This document shows, piece after piece, positions 8,952-18,104 of a stretch of DNA of 64,000 nt. A program made the position numbers and the translations under genes. This stretch comes from JAJFHI01 sp050633705 (GTDB lineage Bacteria > Pseudomonadota > Alphaproteobacteria > Rhizobiales > Hyphomicrobiaceae), in contig JBOEGZ010000007.1 of assembly GCA_050633705.1 (NCBI GenBank), positions 248,001 through 312,000 on the forward strand, in the 5' to 3' direction. The notes under the pieces are model-generated. The model was not told the DNA's origin and made no database searches. It saw nothing but the letters and a program-made list of their open reading frames with translations. How positions within the stretch are numbered: position 1 is the first letter of the stretch; each line of letters starts with the position of its first letter.

Positions 8952-10757
8952 GTGACTGGTGGATTTTTAATGCAAGCGGCAGTTTTCTTGGCCGCGGCTG
9001 CAATCGCCGCGCCGATTGCGAAAAAGCTGAACATCAGTTCCGTTCTCGGATATCTTGCAGCAGGTATCTTGATCGGGCCGTTTGGTCTGGGCTTTGTCTA
9101 TGCCGTTTATCAGGTTGAAGGAATTCTTCACATCGCCGAATACGGTGTTGCGTTGTTGCTTTTTCTTATTGGGCTTGAATTGAAGCCGCGGCGCCTTTGG
9201 ACAATGCGCGGTGCAATATTAGGTCTTGGTGGTGCCCAGGTTCTCATTTCTGCAGTATTGCTGACACCGCTTGTCACACAATGGGGCGTGGGGTGGGACA
9301 AGTCTGTTTTCGTCGCACTTGCGCTTTCTTTGTCTTCAACCGCATTTGTTTTGCAGGTGTTGGAAGAAAAAGATGAATTGAATTTGCGTCATGGCCGAGC
9401 GGCTTTTTCTGTATTGCTGTTTCAGGATCTGGCCGCCATTCCGTTGATTGCCGCCGTGCCACTGTTGGCTGTTTCGACAGTAAGTGGTGAGAGCGTCACA
9501 TTAATGCATGGTGCAAAAGCCATCGGCGCGATTGTATTTGTCTTTCTGTTCGGTCGTTTTGTGCTGTCTCGGTTGTACCAACTCGTGGCCTCAACAAAAG
9601 TTCGCGAAGCGATGACAGCCAGCGCTCTGTTGACGGTTGTTGGCGTTGCCTTGTTGATGGAAATGGTGGGATTATCTGTTGCACTCGGCGCGTTCCTTGC
9701 AGGCATTCTGGTCGCAGACACGCCCTATCGCCATCAAATCGAAGCTGACATTGCTCCGTTTGAAGGCTTGTTGCTAGGCTTGTTTTTTACGGCCATCGGG
9801 ATGTCGTTAAATCTGGATCTATTGGCTGAAAAACCGGTTGCGATTGCAACGGCTGTTGTGAGCCTATTGGCGGTCAAGGCCGCCGTTCTGTATGGCGTTG
9901 GGCGCTGGCACGGTCTTAATAATCGCGCTGCACGTCGGTTGGCACTGGCGGTGTCACAAGGTGGTGAGTTTGCCTTTGTATTGTTCGCGACTGCCGTCGG
10001 ACAAAACGTCATCGATAGCGATCTTGCCCAGTTGCTGACAGTGATCGTTACCGTGTCCATGTTGGCAACTCCGATATTGCTCGTTCTCGATGAGCTTCTG
10101 ACACCGAAGCCAAAGGAAGATGAAGAGCCACAATACGATGCGATTCCCGAGAACGACGGACAGGTCGTCATCGCAGGTCTTGGCCGCTTTGGGCAAATTG
10201 TGGCACGCATTCTAAAAGCCCGTGGCATTCCCTTTACAGCGCTGGATGGTTCAGCCGAACAGGTCAAGTTTGTTTCTCAGTTCGGAAATAAAGCCTATTT
10301 TGGAGATGCCAGTCGGCTCGCAATTTTGGAAGCGGCACAAGTTCACAAGGCGCGTGCATTTGTTATTACGATTGCGAATGTGGAAGATTCAATGAGAACG
10401 GCTGAGGTCGTACGGCGCCACTTTCCAGATGTGCCAGTTTATGCACGCGCGCGTGATCGAAGCCATGTCCATCGATTGATGGATCTTGGCGTGAAGGTGA
10501 TCACCAGGGAGACCTTTTTATCAGCGCTCGATTTGACCTCGCAAGTCTTGCAGGGAATTGGTTTTTCGGAGAAAGAAACCCAACATATGATCGAGATGTT
10601 TCGAGAGCATGATGAACACCGCCTGCGCGATGACTACGCTCATTTCACAGACAGCGAAAAACTTGCCGCCCAAGCACGCAAGCAAATTGAAGATTTAATA
10701 GAGCTATTTCAGCAAGACGCAGAAGACCTGGCAGACAAGCCGCCGGAAACGAAATAA
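8952..10757 (+). CDS. Kef-type CPA2 cation:proton antiporter with RCK/TrkA-N domain
   Basis: A 601-residue inner-membrane antiporter of the CPA2 family, close to KefB/KefC, which export potassium in exchange for protons. About 12 hydrophobic segments occupy residues 5-385 with the family motifs SVLGYLAAGILIGPFGLGF, ALSLSSTAFVLQ and QDLAAIPL. A TrkA-N nucleotide-binding domain begins at about 400 with GLGRFGQ. Kef channels are gated by glutathione and its conjugates; the glutathione-linked yghU gene is the divergent neighbour, which makes a role in electrophile defence plausible. GTG at 8952 matches the usual N-terminal length; ATG at 8970 is the alternative. Confidence 0.9.
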   Translation: MTGGFLMQAAVFLAAAAIAAPIAKKLNISSVLGYLAAGILIGPFGLGFVYAVYQVEGILHIAEYGVALLLFLIGLELKPRRLWTMRGAILGLGGAQVLISAVLLTPLVTQWGVGWDKSVFVALALSLSSTAFVLQVLEEKDELNLRHGRAAFSVLLFQDLAAIPLIAAVPLLAVSTVSGESVTLMHGAKAIGAIVFVFLFGRFVLSRLYQLVASTKVREAMTASALLTVVGVALLMEMVGLSVALGAFLAGILVADTPYRHQIEADIAPFEGLLLGLFFTAIGMSLNLDLLAEKPVAIATAVVSLLAVKAAVLYGVGRWHGLNNRAARRLALAVSQGGEFAFVLFATAVGQNVIDSDLAQLLTVIVTVSMLATPILLVLDELLTPKPKEDEEPQYDAIPENDGQVVIAGLGRFGQIVARILKARGIPFTALDGSAEQVKFVSQFGNKAYFGDASRLAILEAAQVHKARAFVITIANVEDSMRTAEVVRRHFPDVPVYARARDRSHVHRLMDLGVKVITRETFLSALDLTSQVLQGIGFSEKETQHMIEMFREHDEHRLRDDYAHFTDSEKLAAQARKQIEDLIELFQQDAEDLADKPPETK

Positions 10758-10883
10758 TTACACAGATGTTCAATGCTGTCGTGAAAGATGGCGAAGGCTT
10801 ACGTTATTTGCGTGTATTTGTTTGAGGGTTTGGTAGGACTAGACCAGCGCTCAATAAATCCTTTCTAACCACCGAGAATAGTC

Positions 10884-11687
10884 ATGACCAAGAACAGTCC
10901 GGACAACGCGACGAACGATTTTTTATATGAAGTACAAGGCGGCATCGGTTATGCGACATTGAATCGACCAAGCGCGCGCAATGCGTTGACGATTTCAATG
11001 TATGACGGATTAGCTGAAGTCTGTCGAAACGTGCCGCACGATGGCTCGGTTAAGGCGATTGTCATTTCTGGCACTGGTGACAAAGCTTTTGCTGCCGGAA
11101 CAGATATTTCCCATTTTCGCGAATTTACAAAACCAGAAGATGGTTTGGATTATGAAGCGCATATGGACAAAGTCTTTCATGCCATCGAGACATGTCCTGT
11201 CACAACGATTTCCGTTTTGCATGGCGCGTGTACAGGCGGTGGTGCTGCAATAGCTGTTGCCAGTGATATTCGAATTGCAGCAGAGGACTTAAAGTTTGGT
11301 ATTCCGATTGCGCGCACGCTTGGCAATTGCCTGTCAGCGCGAAACCTTGGACGTTTTGCCGCGTTGATGGGCAAAGGGCGTGCAATGGAAATGATGTTTA
11401 CAAGCCGTCTACTCGGTGCCCAAGAGGTTTATGCGATGGGGCTTGTAACCGATGTGTTGGATGACAAATCTGCAGCCTTGGCGAAGGCTGACGAGCTTGC
11501 AAACCAAGTTGGCAGTCATGCTCCGTTGACGTTGAGGTCGACCAAGGAGGCCTTCAGGAGATTGAGCGAATATCAAAGCAAAGTCGATGATTCCGATCTC
11601 ATCGTTCAATGCTATATGAGCGAGGATTTCCGTGAAGGCATGGATGCATTTTTGGCCAAACGTGCGCCTCAGTGGAAGGGGCGATAA
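10884..11687 (+). CDS. Enoyl-CoA hydratase/isomerase (crotonase) family protein
   Basis: A 267-residue crotonase-fold protein. The two oxyanion-hole stretches are present (FAAGTDISHF near 70 and HGACTGGGAAIAVASDIRIAA near 112). The first catalytic Glu of enoyl-CoA hydratase normally follows AxFGxPE; here the segment reads LKFGIPIARTLGN, so that acid is missing, and I see no clear substitute for the second one. It may therefore be an isomerase, a hydrolase or a hydratase of another type. ATG start with a weak ribosome site. No pathway neighbour is present, so substrate cannot be inferred. Confidence 0.85.
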   Translation: MTKNSPDNATNDFLYEVQGGIGYATLNRPSARNALTISMYDGLAEVCRNVPHDGSVKAIVISGTGDKAFAAGTDISHFREFTKPEDGLDYEAHMDKVFHAIETCPVTTISVLHGACTGGGAAIAVASDIRIAAEDLKFGIPIARTLGNCLSARNLGRFAALMGKGRAMEMMFTSRLLGAQEVYAMGLVTDVLDDKSAALAKADELANQVGSHAPLTLRSTKEAFRRLSEYQSKVDDSDLIVQCYMSEDFREGMDAFLAKRAPQWKGR

Positions 11688-11760
11688 ATCTCAGACGGCT
11701 AGATCGGCTGCCGTTAACTGCGACCGCGCGGAAACATTGCTATGGCAATGAACGTTGCAA

Positions 11761-12558
11761 TTAGCGTGTTGAAAATCTGAATCGCTGCGTAACAGCCATT
11801 GATTTTATACCAATCCCCTCAGGGAATGCCGGAAATGGTGCGGCCCGATCGATGGCATCAAGGGCGGCGCTGTCGAGACGTTTTGAGCCGGAGGATCTCG
11901 AGATCTCGCTCGAAAGCAAACGCCCGTCAGACGATATTTTAAAGCGCACAATTGCGATGCCTTGTTTGAGGCTTCGAGGTTTGATTTTGACCTTATTGAT
12001 CCGATCGCGCAATGACCCTAGGTAAGCTGTCGAAATTGAAGCCTTGCCACCAGATTGCTTGGCAGAGGCAGATTGGGCTTCTTGAATTTCGACCTGTGCG
12101 ACCTGTTCAATTGAAGCAATTTGGCGCGGTTGCGGCTTAAGTTCTTTGATTTCTTCTGGCGGTTTGACCTCTTCAACCGGTGGCGGCGTTTCGACAGGCA
12201 CAGGATCAGGCTCCGGAGAGGTTGCAGTCGTTGTGATGACGTCGGCCAATTCCGGTGGTTCTTCTGGTTTCAATTCTTCAACAGGGGTCTCAGTCGGAGG
12301 AGGCTCTTCGACTTTCACCTCTTGGATTTCTTCCGCGAACCGGGATGCCTTTACCTGCTCGACTTCGGTGGCCACAATGGTTTCAGCATCATTACCAATC
12401 GTTGATATTCCTTCGAGCGCGACCCCTTGCTCAATGCGAAGCTCGTCGTCCCCGGTGCCGACTTCAAACGAACGTCCGCCAGGGCTCATATCCATTAATG
12501 GAATGAGCATCGTGCCGTGTAGCAGGATTGATATGACTATGGTGAGCGCACGTAACAC
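11761..12558 (-). CDS. tonB: TonB energy-transducing protein
   Basis: A 265-residue TonB. One N-terminal span (residues 3-23) anchors it in the inner membrane, about 85-145 is a Pro/Glu-rich rod that crosses the periplasm (repeated PPPTETP, EEPP, PPPVEEVKPPEE), and about 185-262 is the C-terminal TonB domain (IVRFKISSDGRLLSSEISRSSGS) that grips receptor TonB boxes. It lies last in a four-gene operon after exbB and exbD, 50 bases downstream of exbD. The divergent TonB-dependent receptor is its obvious partner. Confidence 0.93.
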   Translation of the reverse strand: MLRALTIVISILLHGTMLIPLMDMSPGGRSFEVGTGDDELRIEQGVALEGISTIGNDAETIVATEVEQVKASRFAEEIQEVKVEEPPPTETPVEELKPEEPPELADVITTTATSPEPDPVPVETPPPVEEVKPPEEIKELKPQPRQIASIEQVAQVEIQEAQSASAKQSGGKASISTAYLGSLRDRINKVKIKPRSLKQGIAIVRFKISSDGRLLSSEISRSSGSKRLDSAALDAIDRAAPFPAFPEGIGIKSMAVTQRFRFSTR

Positions 12559-12608
12559 GGGATAGGATGGCCTTCATTAACTGAATGTGTTGTTTGCTTT
12601 GTCGTTTG

Positions 12609-13091
12609 CTAATTTGGCTGCGTTGTGGTCGTTGCCGGTGTTTTGCGCGCTTTCGGTTGAGACAACAGCGAAACGCGCTTGTAACCGCTCTCACCGACAA
12701 TCCCGAGCAAGTCCATGACATCGCCATAAGCACGGTCCTTTGGCGCGCGTACATAGACGACGGTATCGCCTTCGGACTGGCGAATGGCGGCAAGCGTCGG
12801 CACAAGTGATTCGCGCGTTACCGGCGTTTTACGAATGAACAATTCGCCATTGGAATTGAGCGAGACGATCATCGGTTTTTTCGGTTGTGTTTGTAGCGTC
12901 GATGCGGACGTGCTTGGCAAGTTGACCGGAACGCCTTGTACCAACAGCGGAGCCGCCACCATAAAGATAATCAGCAAAACCAGCATGACATCTACGAATG
13001 GCGTAATGTTGATCTCAGCCATCGGTTGATAGTGACCAGAATCCTCATCGTCATCATACCCACCACCCGGCTGGCTCATCGACATTCCCAT
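12609..13091 (-). CDS. exbD: ExbD/TolR-family biopolymer transport protein
   Basis: A 160-residue inner-membrane protein with a single N-terminal span (about 28-48) containing the conserved proton-path Asp in NITPFVDVMLVLLIIFM, followed by a periplasmic ExbD domain. With ExbB it forms the proton-driven motor that energises TonB. Its ATG overlaps the exbB stop (TGATG), so the two are translationally coupled. The neighbouring tonB favours ExbD over TolR. Confidence 0.94.
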   Translation of the reverse strand: MGMSMSQPGGGYDDDEDSGHYQPMAEINITPFVDVMLVLLIIFMVAAPLLVQGVPVNLPSTSASTLQTQPKKPMIVSLNSNGELFIRKTPVTRESLVPTLAAIRQSEGDTVVYVRAPKDRAYGDVMDLLGIVGESGYKRVSLLSQPKARKTPATTTTQPN

Positions 13092-13780
13092 CAGGCTGCT
13101 CCTTGCGTTGTAGACGTTGCCGCGTCTTGAGCGCGTCTGGCGGATTTCTTGGCAAGAATTCTGATGGCATCACCGGCGCCTTCAGCGCGGCGGCCTAAGC
13201 CGACAACGAACTGGTTGTAGGCGATAACTGCTGGAATAGCCGCGGCCAATCCAATGGCCGTTGCAAACAAGGCTTCGGCAATACCAGGTGCGACGACTGC
13301 CAAACTTGTATCTTTTGACTGGGCGATTGATGTGAAGCTATTCATGATGCCCCAGACAGTGCCAAATAGGCCAATAAATGGCGCTGCAGATCCGACGGTC
13401 GCGAGGAATGGTAAGCCAGATTCTGCGCGTTGGAATTCGCGTTTCATTGCCCGGCGCATTGCCCGTTCCAGTCGGGCGCGGCGATCATTTTGATCTTCCC
13501 CAACCACCGCTCCTTCCGTCGTTTCAGCATCAGCGGCCAAATATACCGCTTTGCTCAATCGAGACTGCTCTTCGCCAGAAAAATGACCGCGGGCGGCAAC
13601 ACTTTCAAGCTCGCGCGTTTGCCGCTTAAGACTTGCCATTCGAATGACCTTCTCAAGAATGAGCGCCCAGCAAACGACTGAGCACAACGCCAGCCCAGCC
13701 ATGACGGCTTGCACGACAGGATCTGCATTGATTAGCAGGTTGTAGAGTGAGAATTCGGATGATGCGGCCATCAGGTGCAC
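13091..13780 (-). CDS. exbB: ExbB/TolQ-family proton channel
   Basis: A 229-residue MotA/TolQ/ExbB protein with three membrane spans; the last two (GLFGTVWGIMNSF and ALFATAIGLAAAIPAVIAYN) carry the family signature. It forms the pentameric channel of the ExbB-ExbD-TonB motor in the inner membrane. It follows a small secreted-protein gene by 40 bases and overlaps exbD at its stop. It has no long N-terminal periplasmic extension of the kind seen in some alphaproteobacterial ExbB proteins. Confidence 0.94.
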   Translation of the reverse strand: MHLMAASSEFSLYNLLINADPVVQAVMAGLALCSVVCWALILEKVIRMASLKRQTRELESVAARGHFSGEEQSRLSKAVYLAADAETTEGAVVGEDQNDRRARLERAMRRAMKREFQRAESGLPFLATVGSAAPFIGLFGTVWGIMNSFTSIAQSKDTSLAVVAPGIAEALFATAIGLAAAIPAVIAYNQFVVGLGRRAEGAGDAIRILAKKSARRAQDAATSTTQGAA

Positions 13781-13820
13781 GAGCCTACCCTTTGTAAAAA
13801 GTAATGTTTTTTCAGTGTTG

Positions 13821-14357
13821 TTATTTTAAGAGTTCGGCTTTGGTGCGCGAGGATGCAGAAAGCCGTCCAAGACAATCAGGTTCTTCGCCGCCACCTTGTT
13901 TGCTGCACTCTAAAACGTCATTGATGAGAATGCTTCCGACCTGGTCGCAAGCGATACCATCCATGTCGAACAACTTTACGGTTCGTTTTTTGGCGCGAAG
14001 GGGTGCAAGATCAATCGCAACGCGGCGGCCGATGATGCCGTCAGGTCGAAACAAAGCCAGTTCCAGCTTTAACGTTTTAAACTTGGTTTGTGACGCGTTG
14101 TTGACGACGATGTAAGCCCGACAGCCACTCTTTAACGTCTCAAGTTTGTTGAGCTCGACAGCGACGTCGGTGGTGGATGCTTGCTGACTTACTGCAGCAG
14201 CAGGAGCTGGCGTTGCTTGCGGACTGGTGGCGCCAGGAGCGTCTTGTGCAAGACCTGCCGACGACAGCAAAAGCGATGTGCCAATTCCGACTATGAAACT
14301 TCTAACACCCAAGAACTTATTCAAACGCACGCTGTCACTCCCACATTTTTCACGCAC
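13821..14357 (-). CDS. Exported protein of unknown function at the head of the exbB-exbD-tonB operon
   Basis: A 178-residue protein with a signal peptide (hydrophobic stretch about 20-34, cleavage near GLAQ) and a short Ala/Pro/Gln-rich spacer, then a compact domain of about 115 residues with Cys pairs (SGCRAYIVVNNAS, DGIACDQVG, VLECSKQGGGEEPDC). The mature part probably forms a disulfide-bonded beta-rich fold. Similar small exported proteins are known beside exbB in other alphaproteobacteria, as far as I recall, without a defined role. Co-transcription with exbB (40-base gap) suggests a part in TonB-dependent uptake. Confidence 0.75.
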   Translation of the reverse strand: MREKCGSDSVRLNKFLGVRSFIVGIGTSLLLSSAGLAQDAPGATSPQATPAPAAAVSQQASTTDVAVELNKLETLKSGCRAYIVVNNASQTKFKTLKLELALFRPDGIIGRRVAIDLAPLRAKKRTVKLFDMDGIACDQVGSILINDVLECSKQGGGEEPDCLGRLSASSRTKAELLK

Positions 14358-15001
14358 CGCGGCAACAATACCGCGACTTTTCGTTGTTTTTCCGTCCAGC
14401 GGTCATTGCTGGTCATTATTTAAGTTGGCTAGGGCGAAAATTGCCGTCCTAGCAGTAAAGAAATTCAGGCGATGTTCCCTGCGGGATTGCCGCCGTCAAC
14501 GACGCCTTTCGATATCCATCTTCATTGTGCTGTCGAAATCGTCGAAATGTAATGGCCTATTCCTTCGTTTTCGCACTGAATTCAATTACAGGCAGTCACA
14601 GTTCGAGGCAATGGCTCTGCGAAATTCTGGTTCATGCCAATTTGGTTAACGGATGCGCCCGTTGTGAAAGACATCAAGGCTAGAATCGAGCGCACCCGCA
14701 CGACGCAGCCGGGAGACCTGCCGATCCATGATATTTCTTTTATTGAGGAACGTGTTTCCCGAAATATATCGGGAATTTTTCCCATTGGATCTGCAACCCG
14801 TTTCCTTTTTCCCGACTTTTGGCGCAACTTCGCAACACTCGGAATTCATTAAGCTTTGGGCCACTGAGATTGTGGGCTTGTGCTGTTGACCAGGAGGCGG
14901 GCTGCCATAAGAAGTGATGTAGAGATAACTCATCTTTGCATTCGTCAAGGCTGTAAATGATGTGTTGATAGACTGGGGATAATTACGGGGAACTTGAGGC
15001 A
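14358..15001. other. Divergent control region between the exbB operon and the TonB-dependent receptor
   Basis: About 640 bases with both promoters. It holds a terminator-like hairpin (14756-14780) and an open frame of 72 codons at 14634-14852 that lacks a ribosome site. I could not recognise a Fur, Irr or RirA box with confidence. Confidence 0.5.
14756..14780 (+). terminator. Terminator-like hairpin in the receptor leader
   Basis: The arms TTCCCGA and TCGGGAA flank a 6-base AATATA loop and are followed by TTTTT. It lies about 220 bases upstream of the receptor start and could end a small transcript or act as an attenuator. Confidence 0.5.
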
Positions 15002-17800
15002 ATGGCCACCAAGTTGAAGGCAACGAGAATAGCGCTCATGGCATCTACTGCGTTGCTCGCCGGATCGGCGATCAGTGTGCTGCATGCTCAGGAATCAACT
15101 CAAGAGCCAACGACACCGCCGGCAGCGACTGATGCTCCGGCAGCAGATGCTCCAGCGGCGGCAGAGACGACCGCGCCAGCTGACACAGCTACAGATGCGC
15201 CGACAGATGGTGCAACGCCTTCGGCAGACGATACGCAGAAAGCTTCAGATTCAGCAGATACCCCCGAGTTGCCTGAGATCGAGGTGATTACGGAGAAGCC
15301 CAAGCCAGAGCCTAAGCCAGAGCCCCAACCCGTGGCCGACGATGTTGACGATACGCCACCACCGCAAGAGCAGCCAGAGCCGCAACAGGTGGCTGATGAT
15401 GGTATCGAGCCATTGGATGAGCAGGACTTTGCCCAAGACGATACACCGCCTGTCGTTGTGCAGCAGCCACAAACAGAAGCTGCGGCCAGAGCCAGTGGAG
15501 AATTCGTACCAATCTCGCCAGCAGGCGGCGTTATTGAGTTTCGTAAGGTGCCGAGTGCGGCCTATACGGCTTCATCTGAGGCGCTGAAGCGTGGCGGCAA
15601 GACCGAGACCCAACAAGCATTGCAGCAAAACGTGCCCGGTTTGATCTTGAATGACGCAGCGGGTTCAACCTTCCGCTCGCAAATTGAATTTCGTGGCTTC
15701 TCGACAGGATCATTAACCGGCTTCCCGCAAGGGCTTGCGGTTTATCAAAACGGCACCCGTATCAACGAAGTGTTCGGCGATACTGTGTTCTTTGATGTGT
15801 TGCCATCGAATGCCATTAGCGACATCTCGTTGGTCACCAGCAATCCAGTTTACGGCCTCAACGCGATTGGTGGTGCATTGTCCATTCAAATGAAGGATGG
15901 CTTCAATTACCAAGGCACGGAGATCGATGTGCAGGGCGGTTCGTTTGGGCGTCAGCAAGCTGGCATTCAACACGGCTCACAGCACGGAAAATTTGCCGCC
16001 TATGCTGCTTACGAGCGCATTATGGAAGACGGATACCGCGACTTTTCCGATGTCGATATCCAGCGGTTTTATGGTGACATCGGTTTCAAGTCGGATAGGT
16101 TGGAAACGCACTTCAATCTGACCTTGGCTCGCAGTGATGCAGGTGTGGTCGCGGCAACGCCCGTCGAGTTGCTTGCGATAAATCGCGAGTTGACCTTCAC
16201 ATCACCACAGACAACAGAAGTCGAACTGGTGATGCCGCAATTGAATGCAAAATTGAAGGCAACAGAAACCCTCACATTGTCAGGCCTGGTTTATTACCGT
16301 CGCTTCAAATCCAGCGTCATTGATGGCAACTTGCTTGAAGCTGATGATTGTGAGGAAGTGGCCGACGCGGAAGGTCTACCTTTGCCAGCAGCGCTCGACG
16401 AAGCCTTGTGTTCAGAAGAAATAGAAGATGGTGAGCTTGAAGCCCTTGAAACGGCTGCTGGTGAAATCATCGAAGAGGATGATGTTGGTGAAGAGCCATT
16501 CGGCATCATCGACCGCATTTCACAGCTCGCTGAAAGCTGGGGTGGTACGGTCCAAGGCGTTGAAAAATCTCGTTTGTTTGGCATGAAAAACCAATTCCTC
16601 GCCGGTGTGAGCTATGATCGCGGCAGTGTTCGTTATCAAACGCAATCTGAAATCGGCACGATTGGTCGAAGGTTCGTTGTGACAGGCAGTGGGCTGGTGG
16701 TTTCAGAACCTGATGATTTTGCCTCACGTGATGTCGATGTTTCGACGGAGTATGCCGGCGTGTTCTTCCAGAATGTGACCGACTTGACCGATCAGCTGAC
16801 GTTAACTGTTGGTGGGCGCTACAACTATGCGATGATCGATTTGGTTGATCTAAGCGGCAACTTCCCGGAGATTACCTCCAACCATACCTTTGAGGCATTC
16901 AATCCAAGCGCTGGCTTGGCTTATGAAGTGACGAAAGGTTTCACGGTATACGGTGGTTATGCTGAATCGAACCGTGCCCCAACACCTGGTGAGTTGGCAT
17001 GTGCTAACCCAGAAAACCCATGTCCAATTGAAAGCTTCCTGACGGACGATCCGCCACTTGAACAAGTTTTGACGACGACTTGGGAAGTTGGCGTGAAGGG
17101 TCGTATCCGGACCAGTGAGCACAGGTTGTCCTATGGCCTTGGTTATTTTCACTCGACCAACGAAGACGATATTTTGTTTGTTTCGTCACCAACGCTTGGG
17201 CTTGGCTTCTTCCTCAATGCTGGCGATACCGTGCGTCAAGGTATTGAAGCGAATGTGAAGTACGAGACAGGGCCTTGGTCCGTTTATGCCAACTACGCAT
17301 ATGTTCGTGCGACGTTCGATACGCCAAACGAGTTTAGTTCACCAAGCAACCCGGCGGCTGTGCCATGTGTTGGTGAGCCTGATGAATCTTGCGTAAACGT
17401 GACGCCTGGTGACCGTATCCCTGGTATTCCAGAACATCGCTTCAAGACCGGTCTTGAGTATGCTGTAACGACGAAGTGGAAGGTTGGTGCAGACCTCGTC
17501 GCTTCCAGTGATCAAATTTTCCTAGGCGATGAAGGCAATGATGCCGATACTCTTGCTGGCTACACGCGCGTTGATTTACACACCAGCTACAAGGTCAACG
17601 AAAACTGGGAATTCTATGGATTTGTCAACAACGTCTTCGATCGCGAATATGGTTTGTTCGGGACGTTCTTTGAAGCTGATGAAGCCAGTGAAGTTGTTGA
17701 GGATGGTGGGGTGGCACCGCTAACCCGGTTCCGCGATCCACGTACAATTTTGCCAGCGCCACCTGTGGCAGCTTATGGCGGAATGCGCATCAAGTTCTAA
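15002..17800 (+). CDS. TonB-dependent outer-membrane receptor with Pro-rich N-terminal extension
   Basis: A 932-residue receptor. A signal peptide (1-29) is followed by an Ala/Thr-rich linker, a TonB-box-like ELPEIEVITE (about 89-98), then an unusual Pro/Glu-rich stretch (about 99-160, KPEPKPEPQP) that resembles TonB's own rod. The plug begins near 180 and the 22-strand barrel ends in the canonical Phe (GGMRIKF). An acidic insert at about 444-499 in an extracellular loop contains many Asp/Glu and two Cys (450, 470). It is divergent from exbB-exbD-tonB, so energy coupling is local. The ligand is unknown: iron chelate is the default, and a lanthanide chelate is possible given the lanthanide-type dehydrogenase in this window. 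Confidence 0.9.
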   Translation: MATKLKATRIALMASTALLAGSAISVLHAQESTQEPTTPPAATDAPAADAPAAAETTAPADTATDAPTDGATPSADDTQKASDSADTPELPEIEVITEKPKPEPKPEPQPVADDVDDTPPPQEQPEPQQVADDGIEPLDEQDFAQDDTPPVVVQQPQTEAAARASGEFVPISPAGGVIEFRKVPSAAYTASSEALKRGGKTETQQALQQNVPGLILNDAAGSTFRSQIEFRGFSTGSLTGFPQGLAVYQNGTRINEVFGDTVFFDVLPSNAISDISLVTSNPVYGLNAIGGALSIQMKDGFNYQGTEIDVQGGSFGRQQAGIQHGSQHGKFAAYAAYERIMEDGYRDFSDVDIQRFYGDIGFKSDRLETHFNLTLARSDAGVVAATPVELLAINRELTFTSPQTTEVELVMPQLNAKLKATETLTLSGLVYYRRFKSSVIDGNLLEADDCEEVADAEGLPLPAALDEALCSEEIEDGELEALETAAGEIIEEDDVGEEPFGIIDRISQLAESWGGTVQGVEKSRLFGMKNQFLAGVSYDRGSVRYQTQSEIGTIGRRFVVTGSGLVVSEPDDFASRDVDVSTEYAGVFFQNVTDLTDQLTLTVGGRYNYAMIDLVDLSGNFPEITSNHTFEAFNPSAGLAYEVTKGFTVYGGYAESNRAPTPGELACANPENPCPIESFLTDDPPLEQVLTTTWEVGVKGRIRTSEHRLSYGLGYFHSTNEDDILFVSSPTLGLGFFLNAGDTVRQGIEANVKYETGPWSVYANYAYVRATFDTPNEFSSPSNPAAVPCVGEPDESCVNVTPGDRIPGIPEHRFKTGLEYAVTTKWKVGADLVASSDQIFLGDEGNDADTLAGYTRVDLHTSYKVNENWEFYGFVNNVFDREYGLFGTFFEADEASEVVEDGGVAPLTRFRDPRTILPAPPVAAYGGMRIKF

Positions 17801-17835
17801 GCGGGATAGACCATCTCCCAGGTCAATCCAATCTT

Positions 17836-17873
17836 AAGCGGGCTGTTGCGAATTATCGCAATGGCCCGTTTGC
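17836..17873 (+). terminator. Hairpin terminator after the receptor
   Basis: An interrupted stem AAGCGGGC ... GCCCGTTT with an inner TTGCGA/TCGCAA stem closes on ATTA and ends in TTTG. It lies 36 bases after the stop at 17800. Confidence 0.6.
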
Positions 17874-18104
17874 TTGATTGAGTGATGTTCGCTCAGCAAC
17901 CGCGAGAGAGTGCAAACAAACCGGCGCGACAGCTATGGTTCGAGCGTACAATTCCAATGGAATCGTTTTGGAACCACGGCCGTCGCGCCAGGAGCGCCGA
18001 GATACGCGAAACATTTTTCGCGGCGCTTGATAAGTTTTTAGAGGCAAAGTGTTTATAGATTGCAAACAATTTGCAAACCGCTGAAGGCATTCTGTTTCAG
18101 GGGA

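Noticed and set aside
14634..14852. A 72-codon frame (MPIWLTDAPVVKD) in the receptor leader
   Set aside because: There is no ribosome site and a terminator-like hairpin lies inside it. No family was recognised. It is kept as a note within the intergenic entry.
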